Of a stretch of DNA of 64,000 nt, positions 24,538 through 33,800 are shown piece by piece. Location of the stretch: positions 25,937 through 89,936 of the forward strand of contig NZ_LAVA02000052.1 of NCBI RefSeq assembly GCF_000974985.2. The letters are read 5' to 3'. A model generated the notes under the pieces. That model had not been told where the DNA came from, searched no databases, and saw only the letters and a program-made list of their open reading frames with translations. Positions within the stretch are counted from its first letter, which is position 1, and each line of letters opens with the position of its first letter. A program made the position numbers and the translations under genes. Source of the stretch: Streptomyces mangrovisoli. Its GTDB lineage: Bacteria > Actinomycetota > Actinomycetes > Streptomycetales > Streptomycetaceae.

Positions 24538-26262
24538 GTGACCCACGACCACGACCTGGTGCTCCGCCCGACCGCCGCGCAGACCGCGGCGGCCCTGAAC
24601 CCGCCCCCCGGGCGGTGCGGCGGAGACCTCGTCGTGGAGACGCTCGCCTCCCTCGGCGCGACGACCGTCTTCGGACTGCCGGGCCAGCACGCGCTCGGCA
24701 TGTTCGACGCGCTGCGCCGCTCCGCCCTGCGCTACGTCGGCCTGCGGGTGGAGAACAACGCGGGCTTCGCCGCCGACGCCTACGGCCGGATCACCGGCGA
24801 GGCCGCCCCGCTGCTGCTGTCCACCGGCCCCGGCGCGCTGACCTCGCTCGCGGCACTCCAGGAGGCCGCGGCGGCCAGCGCCCCGGTGCTGGCGATCGGC
24901 AGCCAGGTGCCGACGGCCGGCCTCGGCGGCGGCCGGCGCGGATACCTGCACGAACTCCCCGACCAGGCCGCCTCGTTCCGCGGGGTGGTCAAGTCGGTGC
25001 ACACCGTCCGCAGCCAGTCGCAGATCCCCTCGGCGCTCGCCGCCGCCTGGCAGTCCGCGCTCACCGCGCCACACGGCCCGGTGTGGGTGGAGATCCCGCA
25101 GGACGTGCTGCTGGCCCCGGCCTCCCTCCCGGTGGTGACCGGCGTGGACGCGGCCCCGGAGGACCTCGTGCCGCGCCCCGAACTCACCGCCGTGGCCGCC
25201 GACCTGCTGGCGAACGCGGCCCGCCCGGTGATCGTCGCGGGCGGCGGGGTGATCCGGGCGGACGCCTCGCGCAAGCTCCGGCAGCTCGCGGAGCGGCTGG
25301 CCGCGCCGGTGGTGACGACGTACGGCGGCAAGGGCGCGTTCCCGTGGACGCACCCGCTCTCCCTGCGGTCCTGGGTGGAGGACCGGCACACCACCGACTT
25401 CCTGGAGGACGCGGACGTCGTGCTCGTGGTCGGCTCCGGCCTCGGCGAACTCTCCTCCAACTACCACACGTTCAGGCCGCGCGGCCGGGTGATCCAGATC
25501 GAGGCCGACCTCGGCAAGCTGGAGGCCAACCACCCGGCCCTCGGCATCCACGCCGACGCCCGCCTCGCCCTCCAGGCCCTGCTGGAGACGGTGCCCGAAC
25601 GCACCGACGCCACCGCCCCGATCCGGGTGCGCGAGGTGCTGGAGAAGATCGACGAACGCATCACCGGTCAGCAACTCACCCTGGAACAGGGCCTGCTGAC
25701 GTCGATCCGACGCGCCCTGCCGGCCACCTCCCCGTCCTTCTGGGACATGACGATCCTGTCGTACTGGGCCTGGGCCGCGTTCGACGCGAAGGCGCCCAAC
25801 ACCCTGCACTCGGCGCAGGGCGCCGGCGGCCTCGGCTACGCCTTCCCGGCCGCCCTGGGCGCGGCCGTCGCCGACCCGACCGGCCCGGTGCTCGCGGTCT
25901 CCGGCGACGGCGGCGCCCTCTACTCCGTCGCGGAACTGGCGACGGCCCGTCAGTACGGCCTGGACGTCACCTGGCTGATCGTCGACGACGGCGGCTACGG
26001 CGTCCTGCGCGAGTACCTGACCGACACCTTCGGCGAGACCACGGCCGTGGACGGGGCGGCCCAGGAGGCGGCGGTCACCGACCTGACCGGCCCCGACTTC
26101 GTGGCCCTGGCGGAGTCGTTCGGCGTCCCGGGCACCCGGACGACCCCGGAGACGCTCTCCGCCGACCTGGCGAAGGCGCTGTCCACGCCGGGCCCCTCGG
26201 TGGTCGTACTCCCGGCACGACTGCGGATGTTCGCGCCGACGCATCTGGACCGCCAGGACTGA
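24538..26262 (+). CDS. TPP-dependent enzyme, acetolactate-synthase-like / 2-keto acid decarboxylase
   Basis: A 574-residue thiamine diphosphate enzyme with the standard three-domain order: N-terminal Pyr domain (VFGLPGQHALGMFDAL; catalytic glutamate in LRVENNAGFAADAYGR near residue 71), central domain, and C-terminal PP domain (SGDGGALYSVAELATARQYG near 455). It is not the housekeeping acetolactate synthase: no regulatory-subunit gene is adjacent and it starts with GTG directly behind the ureohydrolase. A decarboxylase of 2-ketoarginine (AruI-like) would fit the neighbour, but benzoylformate-type or other keto-acid activity is possible. Confidence 0.85.
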   Translation: MTHDHDLVLRPTAAQTAAALNPPPGRCGGDLVVETLASLGATTVFGLPGQHALGMFDALRRSALRYVGLRVENNAGFAADAYGRITGEAAPLLLSTGPGALTSLAALQEAAAASAPVLAIGSQVPTAGLGGGRRGYLHELPDQAASFRGVVKSVHTVRSQSQIPSALAAAWQSALTAPHGPVWVEIPQDVLLAPASLPVVTGVDAAPEDLVPRPELTAVAADLLANAARPVIVAGGGVIRADASRKLRQLAERLAAPVVTTYGGKGAFPWTHPLSLRSWVEDRHTTDFLEDADVVLVVGSGLGELSSNYHTFRPRGRVIQIEADLGKLEANHPALGIHADARLALQALLETVPERTDATAPIRVREVLEKIDERITGQQLTLEQGLLTSIRRALPATSPSFWDMTILSYWAWAAFDAKAPNTLHSAQGAGGLGYAFPAALGAAVADPTGPVLAVSGDGGALYSVAELATARQYGLDVTWLIVDDGGYGVLREYLTDTFGETTAVDGAAQEAAVTDLTGPDFVALAESFGVPGTRTTPETLSADLAKALSTPGPSVVVLPARLRMFAPTHLDRQD

Positions 26263-26316
26263 CCGCCCCGACCCGTGCGGGCCGGGACCGACCGGGCCCG
26301 GACCCACCGCGCCGAG

Positions 26317-26342
26317 GCGCCCCGGCGTGATCGCCGGGGCGC
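26317..26342. terminator. Bidirectional hairpin between convergent genes
   Basis: A perfect 11-bp stem (26317-26327 with 26332-26342) and TGAT loop lie midway between the TPP-enzyme stop and the nuclease stop. Confidence 0.75.
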
Positions 26343-26360
26343 TGCCGTGCGCGGGCCCGC

Positions 26361-27167
26361 CTACCAGATCGAGTCCACCCACTCCGGGTGGTCGATGAAC
26401 GGGTTCCGGTTGTGCTGGTAGGTGGTGTAGATGACGTTGTTGCGGTTCTCCTCGAAGGAGTCGGGCGGGTCCTCGTCGTTCCACTGCTTGAGGATCGAGA
26501 GCTTGCCTATGTACGGGTTGGAGCCGTTGTTGACCTTGTCGTCGGGCTCCAGGTTCGCGAACCCGTCGTCGCCCTCGTAGCGGACGGCCATGTAGAGGAT
26601 CATGCGGGCCACGTCGCCCTTGACGGCGTCGCGCGGTTCGAAGGAGTCCGAGTCGACCTTGCTGCCGCCGCTGTTGGTGAAGGTGGAGCCGCCCTCGTCG
26701 AAGTCGAGGTTGCCGCGCTTGCCGTTGACCGCCACGTCCTCGGGACGGATGTGGTGCAGGTCGGTGCCCGGACCGGTGGACGTGGTGAGGTCGCCGTGCG
26801 AGATCGCCCAGACGTGCTCGCGGTTCCAGTCGCCGCTGTCACCGCCGTTGAGGGTCTTGCTGCGCGAGATCCCCGAGTACAGCAGGATCACGTTGCTGCT
26901 GTTGTTCGGGTCCTGGTCGGTGACCTTCAACGCGTCCCACAGGGCCGAGTACGACAGCTTGGTGACGTTCGCGCTGATGATCGTGTGCAGGGAGGACTTG
27001 AGGCTGGTCCCCGTCTTGCCGATCGCGTTCTTGTAGTACGTCGAGTCGTACGCGGTGGTCGTCGCGGCGGCCGGGGTCGCCGTGAGCGCCGGAACGGTGA
27101 GGCCCACCAGGACGGCGGCGGTCGTCAGGGCCACCGACTTCCACTGCCGGATGCGTGTCGCCAGCAT
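26361..27167 (-). CDS. Secreted endonuclease I family nuclease
   Basis: Extracellular DNA/RNA-degrading enzyme of 268 residues. A Sec signal peptide (MLATRIRQWKSVALTTAAVL with an Ala-rich cleavage site near 35) is followed by the EndA/NucM-type catalytic core. DWNREHVWAISHGDL near residue 112 and DLHHIRPEDVAVNGKRGNL carry the His and Asn residues of the beta-beta-alpha metal fold. The gene opens behind a strong terminator at 27267-27300. The ATG at 27167 was chosen because the signal peptide starts there; the longer frame upstream has no typical secretion signal. Confidence 0.9.
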   Translation of the reverse strand: MLATRIRQWKSVALTTAAVLVGLTVPALTATPAAATTTAYDSTYYKNAIGKTGTSLKSSLHTIISANVTKLSYSALWDALKVTDQDPNNSSNVILLYSGISRSKTLNGGDSGDWNREHVWAISHGDLTTSTGPGTDLHHIRPEDVAVNGKRGNLDFDEGGSTFTNSGGSKVDSDSFEPRDAVKGDVARMILYMAVRYEGDDGFANLEPDDKVNNGSNPYIGKLSILKQWNDEDPPDSFEENRNNVIYTTYQHNRNPFIDHPEWVDSIW

Positions 27168-27266
27168 AAAGAGATTCCCATCTACGCGGGTTGATGAGAC
27201 GGCAAGAAGGAGGGTGACATGAACATGAGGACAAGCGGGTGAACGGAATGTAAAAAGCCGAACCAA

Positions 27267-27300
27267 AAGAGGCCCCCGACCGTGTGGTCGGGGGCCTCTT
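27267..27300 (-). terminator. Strong 15-bp hairpin terminator
   Basis: AAGAGGCCCCCGACC, loop GTGT, then its exact complement form a perfect 15-bp stem 17 bases after the glycosyltransferase stop. On the minus strand it is followed by an A/T-containing stretch (TTTGGTTCGGCTTTTT), close to a classical intrinsic terminator. Confidence 0.9.
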
Positions 27301-27316
27301 CGGTGCCGGATCTACG

Positions 27317-29563
27317 TCAGTCGACGTCCGACGGGTCGAGGCGGTACAGCGTCGACGTGTTCGACGTGCTCGTGCCGGACGAGCCCGACGTGCTCGACTT
27401 CGACGACGAGCCGCTGCTCTTCGACGCCGAACTCTTGCTGTAGGCGCTCTCCTTGACCTCCGTGCCGTGCTGCTTCACCCAGTTCGACACCTCGGTGCTC
27501 AGGCTGTTGCCGCCGCCCATCCCGCCGCCGCCCATCCCGCCGCCGCCGAAGCCGCCGCCGGTCTGGATGTAGTGCAACTCGCCCTTCTTCACCAGCTCCT
27601 TGAGCTTGGCGACCGTCATCGCGTTGTCGGAGCCGGTGAAGCCCCACATCGAGATGACCGGTTCGCGGGCGCTCAGCTCGATCTCTGCCGCGCTGGACGA
27701 GTTGGCCACCGCGAGCAGCCACTTGGCGCCGTCCTGGTGCTTCTTGAGGTACGAGATCAGTTCGCTGCTCGCGCCGCCGCCCATGCCGCCGCCGCCCATG
27801 CCGCCGCGCCCGCCGGAGGGTGCCTCGCCGCCGCCCGGCATCCGGCCACCGCTCGGCAGCTCCCCGCCGCTCGGCATCTGGCCACCGCTCGGCATCTCGC
27901 CGCCGCTCGGCAGCTGACCGCCGCCCGGCATCTCCCCGCCGCCGGGGAAGCCGCCCGAGGCCTGTCCGTTCTGCTGCGAGCCGCTCGGCATCTCGCCGCC
28001 GCCGGGGAAGCCGCCGCGACCGCCCCCGCCGCCCCCGCCGGGCCCGCCGAAGCCGCCCGTCGACGGGCCGGCCGTCGGGTTGGTCCCGCCCATCGCGCCG
28101 GCACCGGAGGACGGCACCGCGAAGGAGTACGCCGCCGGTCCGGCGATCGACGCGACCACCGCCGCCGCGAGGGACACCGCGAGCAGCCGTACCCGCCGGC
28201 CGGAGCGGAAGACGAGGAGTCCGGCGACCGCCGCCACCGTCAGCAGGCCGACCGTCGGCCACAGCCAGGTGTTCCAGCCCGAGGCCCGGCGCAGCAGCAC
28301 GACCGCCCAGAGGCCGGTGACCGCGAAGGCGGCCGGCAGCACCCACATCCAGCGCTTGTCCGTGCGGTAGGCCCGGAACAGCATCACGCCACCGCCGCCG
28401 CACAGCGCCGCGATGCCCGGGGCGAGCGCGGTCGTGTAGTAGGGGTGCATCGTGCCCTGGGCCGTCGCGAAGATGACGTAGTGCAGCAAGGTCCAGCCGC
28501 CCCACGTCACCAGGCCCATGCGCCGCAGGTCCGTGCGCGGGGCCCGCCCGCACAGGATCAGGCCGCCGACCAGCGCGACCGCCGCGAACGGCAGCAGCCA
28601 GGAGATCTGGCCGCCGAGGGTGTCGTTGAACAGCCGGCCGATGCCGGACGCGCCGGAGAAGCCGCCTCCGCCGCCCATGCCTCCGCCGCCCATGTTGCCC
28701 TCGCCGCCGAACACCCGGCCCAGGCCGTCGTAGCCCATGATCAGGTCCCAGGCGGAGCCGTCCGTGGAGCCGCCGATGTAGGGCCGGGAGGACGCCGGGA
28801 CCAGCGACACGGCGAGCGCCCACCAGAAGCTGGAGACGGCGAGGACCACCGCGGCCAGCAGCAGTCGGAGGATCCGCTTCGCCCAGGGCGCCTTCGACGC
28901 GTACAGGTAGAGCGCGAAGACGGCGGGCAGCGCGATCCAGCCGGCCAGCAGCTTGGTGTTGAAGGCCAGGCCGAAGCAGGCCGCCGAGCCGAGCAGCGGC
29001 AGCAGCCGTTCGTCGCGGGTGGCGCGCAGGGCGAGCGCCGCGCCCGACACCATGAGGAAGACCAGCAGGGTGTCGGGGTTGTTGTCGCGGTTGATCGCGA
29101 CCGTGATCGGGGTCAGGGCCAGCACCAGCGCGGCGATCGTCGCCGCGGCGTGGCCCCAGATCCGCTTCACCGAGGAGTGCAGGATCCAGATGGTGGCCAG
29201 CGCCAGCACGATCATCGGGGCCATCATCTGCCAGGTGCCGAAACCGAACACCCGGCAGGACAGCCCCATGACCATGGTGGCCAGCGGCGGCTTGTCGACG
29301 GTCAGGAAGTTGCCCGGGTCGAGCGAGCCGAAGAACCAGGCCTTCCAGCTCTGGGTGCCGGCCCAGACGGCGCCGCTGTAGAACGAGTTCAGGCCGGAGC
29401 CGGACAGGTTCCAGGAGTACAGCACGCCCGCGAGGACCAGGATCGCGATCAGCGCGGGCAGCGACCAGCGCGGCGCGGTCCCGGGTGGGTCCGCGGGTGG
29501 CGCCGGGGGCGGCCAGTCGGCGGACGCGGGCGTATGGGTGTGGGGGTCCGTGGCAGATGTCAC
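27317..29563 (-). CDS. GT39/ArnT-type membrane glycosyltransferase with Gly/Pro/Met-rich insert
   Basis: A 748-residue integral membrane enzyme of the dolichyl-phosphate-mannose / ArnT family that transfers a lipid-linked sugar to an exported acceptor. After a Pro-rich cytoplasmic N-terminus, about ten or more hydrophobic segments follow. The family-type first loop has GLNSFYSGAVWAGTQSWKAW and LTVDKPPLATMVMG (DKPP), and a later NRDNNPDTLLVFLM. A Gly-rich tract (GGGGMGGGGGF) lies near residue 290. A long exported Gly/Pro/Met/Glu tract of the EMPSGGQMPSGG type lies at about 496-598, before a globular C-terminal domain and a Ser-rich tail. GTG start at 29563 without a clear ribosome binding site. 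Acceptor unknown. Confidence 0.85.
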   Translation of the reverse strand: MTSATDPHTHTPASADWPPPAPPADPPGTAPRWSLPALIAILVLAGVLYSWNLSGSGLNSFYSGAVWAGTQSWKAWFFGSLDPGNFLTVDKPPLATMVMGLSCRVFGFGTWQMMAPMIVLALATIWILHSSVKRIWGHAAATIAALVLALTPITVAINRDNNPDTLLVFLMVSGAALALRATRDERLLPLLGSAACFGLAFNTKLLAGWIALPAVFALYLYASKAPWAKRILRLLLAAVVLAVSSFWWALAVSLVPASSRPYIGGSTDGSAWDLIMGYDGLGRVFGGEGNMGGGGMGGGGGFSGASGIGRLFNDTLGGQISWLLPFAAVALVGGLILCGRAPRTDLRRMGLVTWGGWTLLHYVIFATAQGTMHPYYTTALAPGIAALCGGGGVMLFRAYRTDKRWMWVLPAAFAVTGLWAVVLLRRASGWNTWLWPTVGLLTVAAVAGLLVFRSGRRVRLLAVSLAAAVVASIAGPAAYSFAVPSSGAGAMGGTNPTAGPSTGGFGGPGGGGGGGRGGFPGGGEMPSGSQQNGQASGGFPGGGEMPGGGQLPSGGEMPSGGQMPSGGELPSGGRMPGGGEAPSGGRGGMGGGGMGGGASSELISYLKKHQDGAKWLLAVANSSSAAEIELSAREPVISMWGFTGSDNAMTVAKLKELVKKGELHYIQTGGGFGGGGMGGGGMGGGNSLSTEVSNWVKQHGTEVKESAYSKSSASKSSGSSSKSSTSGSSGTSTSNTSTLYRLDPSDVD

Positions 29564-29720
29564 GAGGGGCAGCCTGCCCGGCCGGGGTGGGTGGGTGCTG
29601 TGGCGTGGCTGGCCGTTTCCTGTGAACCCCCCAGGCCCGGGTCACGGCGCGTCAAGCCTTTGCCCAACGGTGTCCCCCATCCGCACAACCATTCGGTCAT
29701 GGCCATGAGTCAACAGGGGC

Positions 29721-30578
29721 ATGACTCACTGGAACTCCCTACGCGCCAGAGGCCTGGCGGCCGCCGTCGGCGCCGGGGTGCTGATACCGCTGGTGGCCGC
29801 GGCCGCACCCGCCTCCGCGGCCACCGCCGTCAGCTGCTCGTCGTCCACCCACGCGGCGCTCGCCGCCAAACTGCAGAAGGACATCGCCACCGCGGTGTCC
29901 GGGCGCAGCGGCACCATCGCCGTCGGTCTCTACGACCGCACCACGAAGACGACGTGCACGCTCCGCGCCACGACCTCGTTCGACTCGGCCAGCACCGTCA
30001 AGGTCACCGTGCTCGCCACGCTGCTGTGGGACGCGAAGAAGCACAACCGCTACCTCACCAGCACCGAGACCACGCTCGCCAAGGCCATGATCACCCAGTC
30101 CGACAACGACGCGACCAGCAAGCTGTGGAAGCAGCTGGGCGTGACGAAGATCAAGGGCTTCCTCGCCGCGGCGGGCATGACCAAGACCGTCCCGGGCAGC
30201 AACAACTACTGGGGCCTGACGCAGATCAACGTCACCGACGAGCAGAAGCTGCTGAAGCTGGTCACGGCGAAGAACACGGTGCTCAGCGACAACGCCCGCG
30301 CGTACATCCTGAAGCTGATGAACCAGGTCGTGTCCTCGCAGCGCTGGGGCACCCCGTACGGTGCGCCGTCCAACGCCACTGTGCACGTCAAGAACGGCTG
30401 GCTGCAGCGGTCCACGAACGGGTGGCGGGTGCACAGCCTGGGCACGTTCAGCGGGCACGGCCACGACTACATGATGACCGTCCTCACCCACGGCAACAGC
30501 TCGATGAGCTACGGCATCACCACGATCCAGAACGTGGCGAAGGTCATCCACAAGGACCTGGTGGCCGGCGGCGGCTGA
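29721..30578 (+). CDS. Secreted class A beta-lactamase-fold serine hydrolase
   Basis: A 285-residue secreted protein: Sec signal with ASA|A cleavage near residue 34, then a beta-lactamase/transpeptidase fold. The three active-site motifs are recognisable: Ser91-Thr-Val-Lys94, Ser127-Asp-Asn129 and Lys224-Asn-Gly226, where the third replaces the usual KTG or KSG. Cys39 and Cys79 could form a disulphide. I did not find a convincing Omega-loop glutamate motif, so true beta-lactamase activity is doubtful and a peptidoglycan-related or penicillin-binding role is as likely. ATG at 29721 follows AGGGG. Confidence 0.85.
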   Translation: MTHWNSLRARGLAAAVGAGVLIPLVAAAAPASAATAVSCSSSTHAALAAKLQKDIATAVSGRSGTIAVGLYDRTTKTTCTLRATTSFDSASTVKVTVLATLLWDAKKHNRYLTSTETTLAKAMITQSDNDATSKLWKQLGVTKIKGFLAAAGMTKTVPGSNNYWGLTQINVTDEQKLLKLVTAKNTVLSDNARAYILKLMNQVVSSQRWGTPYGAPSNATVHVKNGWLQRSTNGWRVHSLGTFSGHGHDYMMTVLTHGNSSMSYGITTIQNVAKVIHKDLVAGGG

Positions 30579-30637
30579 TCCCCGTCCGGGGGAGATCCAT
30601 GGGCTTCGTGCCCGTCCGCGGCCCGGTGGGGCCCTTT

Positions 30638-30705
30638 CGCGCAGTTCCCCGCGCCCTGAGGGAGCTGCGGCCAGGTGCCCCGAAAGGGGCGCGGGGAACT
30701 GCGCG
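30638..30705. repeat. Second copy of the dispersed palindromic repeat, terminator-like
   Basis: Inverted arms 30638-30656 and 30687-30705 carry the same core as the element at 3491-3620, including the flanking CCAGCCCCCACCGG. It lies 60 bases after the beta-lactamase-fold gene and probably terminates it. Confidence 0.85.
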
Positions 30706-30837
30706 ACCAGCCCCCACCGGGCCGCAGGGGAAGAATCGGCGGCCCCCCCCGGGCGGGAGATTGTGAACGCGGGATGAAATCGCAGGCCGCGCGTGTTGGT
30801 GCCTTCCGGTAGATCAGGACGATCGGAAGGCACCCGC

Positions 30838-33800
30838 GTGGCAGGGCGACAGGCGCAGACACAGGGCTGGGCACGCAGACTGGCCGGGTACGCGTGGCGT
30901 CACCCCCGGGACGTCGTGCTGGCGCTGGGCTCCTCCCTGGCCGGCATGGCCGTCCTCGCGGTCGTCCCCCTGGTCACCAAGGTGATCATCGACGACGTCA
31001 TCGGCGACCACAGCCGCGGCATGACCCCCTGGGCGCTCGCCCTGGTCGGCGCCGCGGTCGTCGTCTACGTCCTCACCTTCGTACGGCGCTACTACGGCGG
31101 CCGCCTCGCCCTGGACGTCCAGCACGACCTGCGCACCGAGATGTTCGCGTCGATCACCCGCCTCGACGGGCGCCGCCAGGACGAGCTGTCCACCGGGCAG
31201 GTCGTCGGCCGCGCCACCAGCGACCTCCAGCTGATCCAGGGCCTGCTGTTCATGCTGCCCATGACCATCGGCAACGTCGTCCTCTTCGTGATCTCGCTGG
31301 CGATCATGGCGTGGCTGTCGCCCCCGCTGACCCTGGTCGCGCTCGCCGTCGCCCCCGCGCTCGGCTGGATCGCCAAGCGCAGCCGCTCCCGGCTGCACCC
31401 CGCCACCTGGTACGCGCAGGCGCAGGCCGCCGCCGTCGCCGGCGTGGTCGACGGCGCGGTCAGCGGCGTCCGCGTGGTCAAGGGCTTCGGGCAGGAGGAG
31501 CAGGAGACCGGCAAGCTGCGCGCGGTGGGCCGCAGGCTGTTCGCGGCGCGGCTGCGCACCATCCGGCTGAATTCCCGCTACACCCCCGCGCTCCAGGCCG
31601 TCCCCGCCCTCGGCCAGGTCGCCATGCTGGCGCTCGGCGGCTGGCTGGCCGCCCGCGGCCACATCACCCTCGGCACCTTCGTCGCCTTCTCCACCTACCT
31701 CGCGCAGCTCGTCGGCCCGGTCCGGATGCTCGCGGTGGTGCTCACCGTCGGCCAGCAGGCACGGGCCGGCACCGAGCGCGTCCTGGAGCTGATCGACACC
31801 GAGCCGACCATGAGCGACGGCACCCGCGAGCTGCCCGCCGACGCGCCCGCGACCGTCGAGTTCGACGACGTGTCCTTCGGCTACGGCGAGGGCGGCCCGG
31901 TCCTCGACGGGCTCAGCTTCACCATCCGCCCCGGCGAGACCCTCGCCGTCGTCGGCTCGTCCGGCTCCGGCAAGTCCACCGTCTCGCTGCTGCTGCCCCG
32001 CTTCTACGACGTCACCCACGGCGCGGTCCTGGTTGGCGGGCACGACGTGCGCGAGCTGACCCTCGACTCGCTGCGCGCCGCGATCGGCCTGGTCCCCGAG
32101 GACTCCTTCCTCTTCTCCGAGACCGTCCGCGACAACATCGCCTACGGCCGCCCCGACGCGACCGACGAGGAGATCCGGCAGGCCGCCCGCGCCGCCCAGG
32201 CCGACGGCTTCATCCAGGACCTGCCCGAGGGGTACGCCACCACGGTCGGCGAGCACGGCCTGACCCTCTCCGGCGGCCAGCGCCAGCGCGTCGCGCTCGC
32301 CCGCGCCCTGCTCACCGACCCCCGGCTACTCGTCCTCGACGACGCGACCTCCGCGGTGGACGCCCGGGTCGAGCACGAGATCCACGAGGCGCTGAAGGAG
32401 GTCATGCGGGGCCGTACGACCCTGCTGATCGCCCACCGCCGCTCCACCCTCGCGCTCGCCGACCGCATCGCCGTCCTGGAGGCGGGCCGCCTCGCCGACC
32501 TCGGCACCCACGACGAGCTCCAGGAGCGCTCCGCCCTCTACCGCAGGCTGCTCACCGACCCCGACGAGCTCGGCGGGGTCTCCCCGGGCCACACCCCGGC
32601 CGCCGTGCCCGAGGAGGACACCTCCGTCCGCGACGAGCTGGACGCCGAGTTCGACGCCGAGCGCGGGGTCACCCCCCGGCTGTGGAGCGGCGACCGCGCG
32701 CCCCGCGACCACGCGCTGTCCGGGATGCCCGCTACCCCCGGCCTGCTCGCCCAGGTCGAGGCGCTGCCCCCGGCCACCGACACCCCCGACGTCGACGAGG
32801 CCCGCGCCGTCCTGCCCGAGGCGTCCTACGGCGTGCGCCGCCTGGTGCGCGGTTTCGGTCTGCCGCTGCTGGTCAGCCTCGCGCTGGTGGCCGCCGACGC
32901 GGGGATGGGACTGCTGCTGCCGATCCTGATCCGGCACGGCATCGACCAGGGCGTCAGCAAGCTCGCCGTCGGCGCGGTCTGGGCGGCCTCGCTGCTCGGC
33001 CTGCTCGCCGTGCTGGTGCAGTGGGCGGCGCAGTTCGGCGAGACCCGGATGACCGGCCGTACCGGCGAACGCGTCCTGTACGCGCTCCGTCTGAAGATCT
33101 TCGCCCAGCTCCAGCGGCTCGGCCTCGACTACTACGAGCGCGAGCTGACCGGCCGGATCATGACCCGGATGACCACCGACATCGACGCCCTGTCGACGTT
33201 CCTGCAGACCGGTCTGGTCACCGCCTTCGTCTCGGTCGTCACCTTCTTCGGCATCATGGTCGCCCTGCTCGTGATCGACGTGCAGCTCGCGCTCGTCGTG
33301 TTCGCGACGCTGCCCCCGCTGGTCGTCGCGACCTTCTTCTTCCGGCGCGCCAGCGTGAAGGCGTACGAACTGGCCCGTGAGCGGGTCTCGGTGGTCAACG
33401 CCGACCTCCAGGAGTCGGTGTCGGGCCTCAGGATCGTGCAGGCGTTCCGGCGCGAGGGCGACAGCGGGCGGCGGTTCACCGAGCGCAGCCGCAGCTACCG
33501 CCAGGCCCGCATCCGCGGCCAGTGGCTGATCTCGGTCTACTTCCCGTTCGTGCAGTTCCTGTCGTCGGTCGCCGCCGCCTCGGTGCTCGTCGCGGGCGCC
33601 GGACGGGTCGACGCGGCCACCCTGACCACCGGCGCGCTGGTCGCCTACCTGCTCTACATCGACCTGTTCTTCGCCCCGGTCCAGCAGCTCTCCCAGGTCT
33701 TCGACGGCTACCAGCAGGCGACCGTCTCGCTGGGCCGCATCCAGGAGCTGCTGCGTGAACCGGCCTCCACCGGGGCCGCCGCCGAGCCGCGGGACGTGCC

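Noticed and set aside
27284..30766. Very long plus-strand open frame (1,160 codons) over the glycosyltransferase gene
   Set aside because: It is an antisense shadow caused by high GC. The protein is Arg/Ala/Gly-rich without domains, while the minus strand encodes a clear GT39 enzyme and the plus strand a beta-lactamase fold in another frame.
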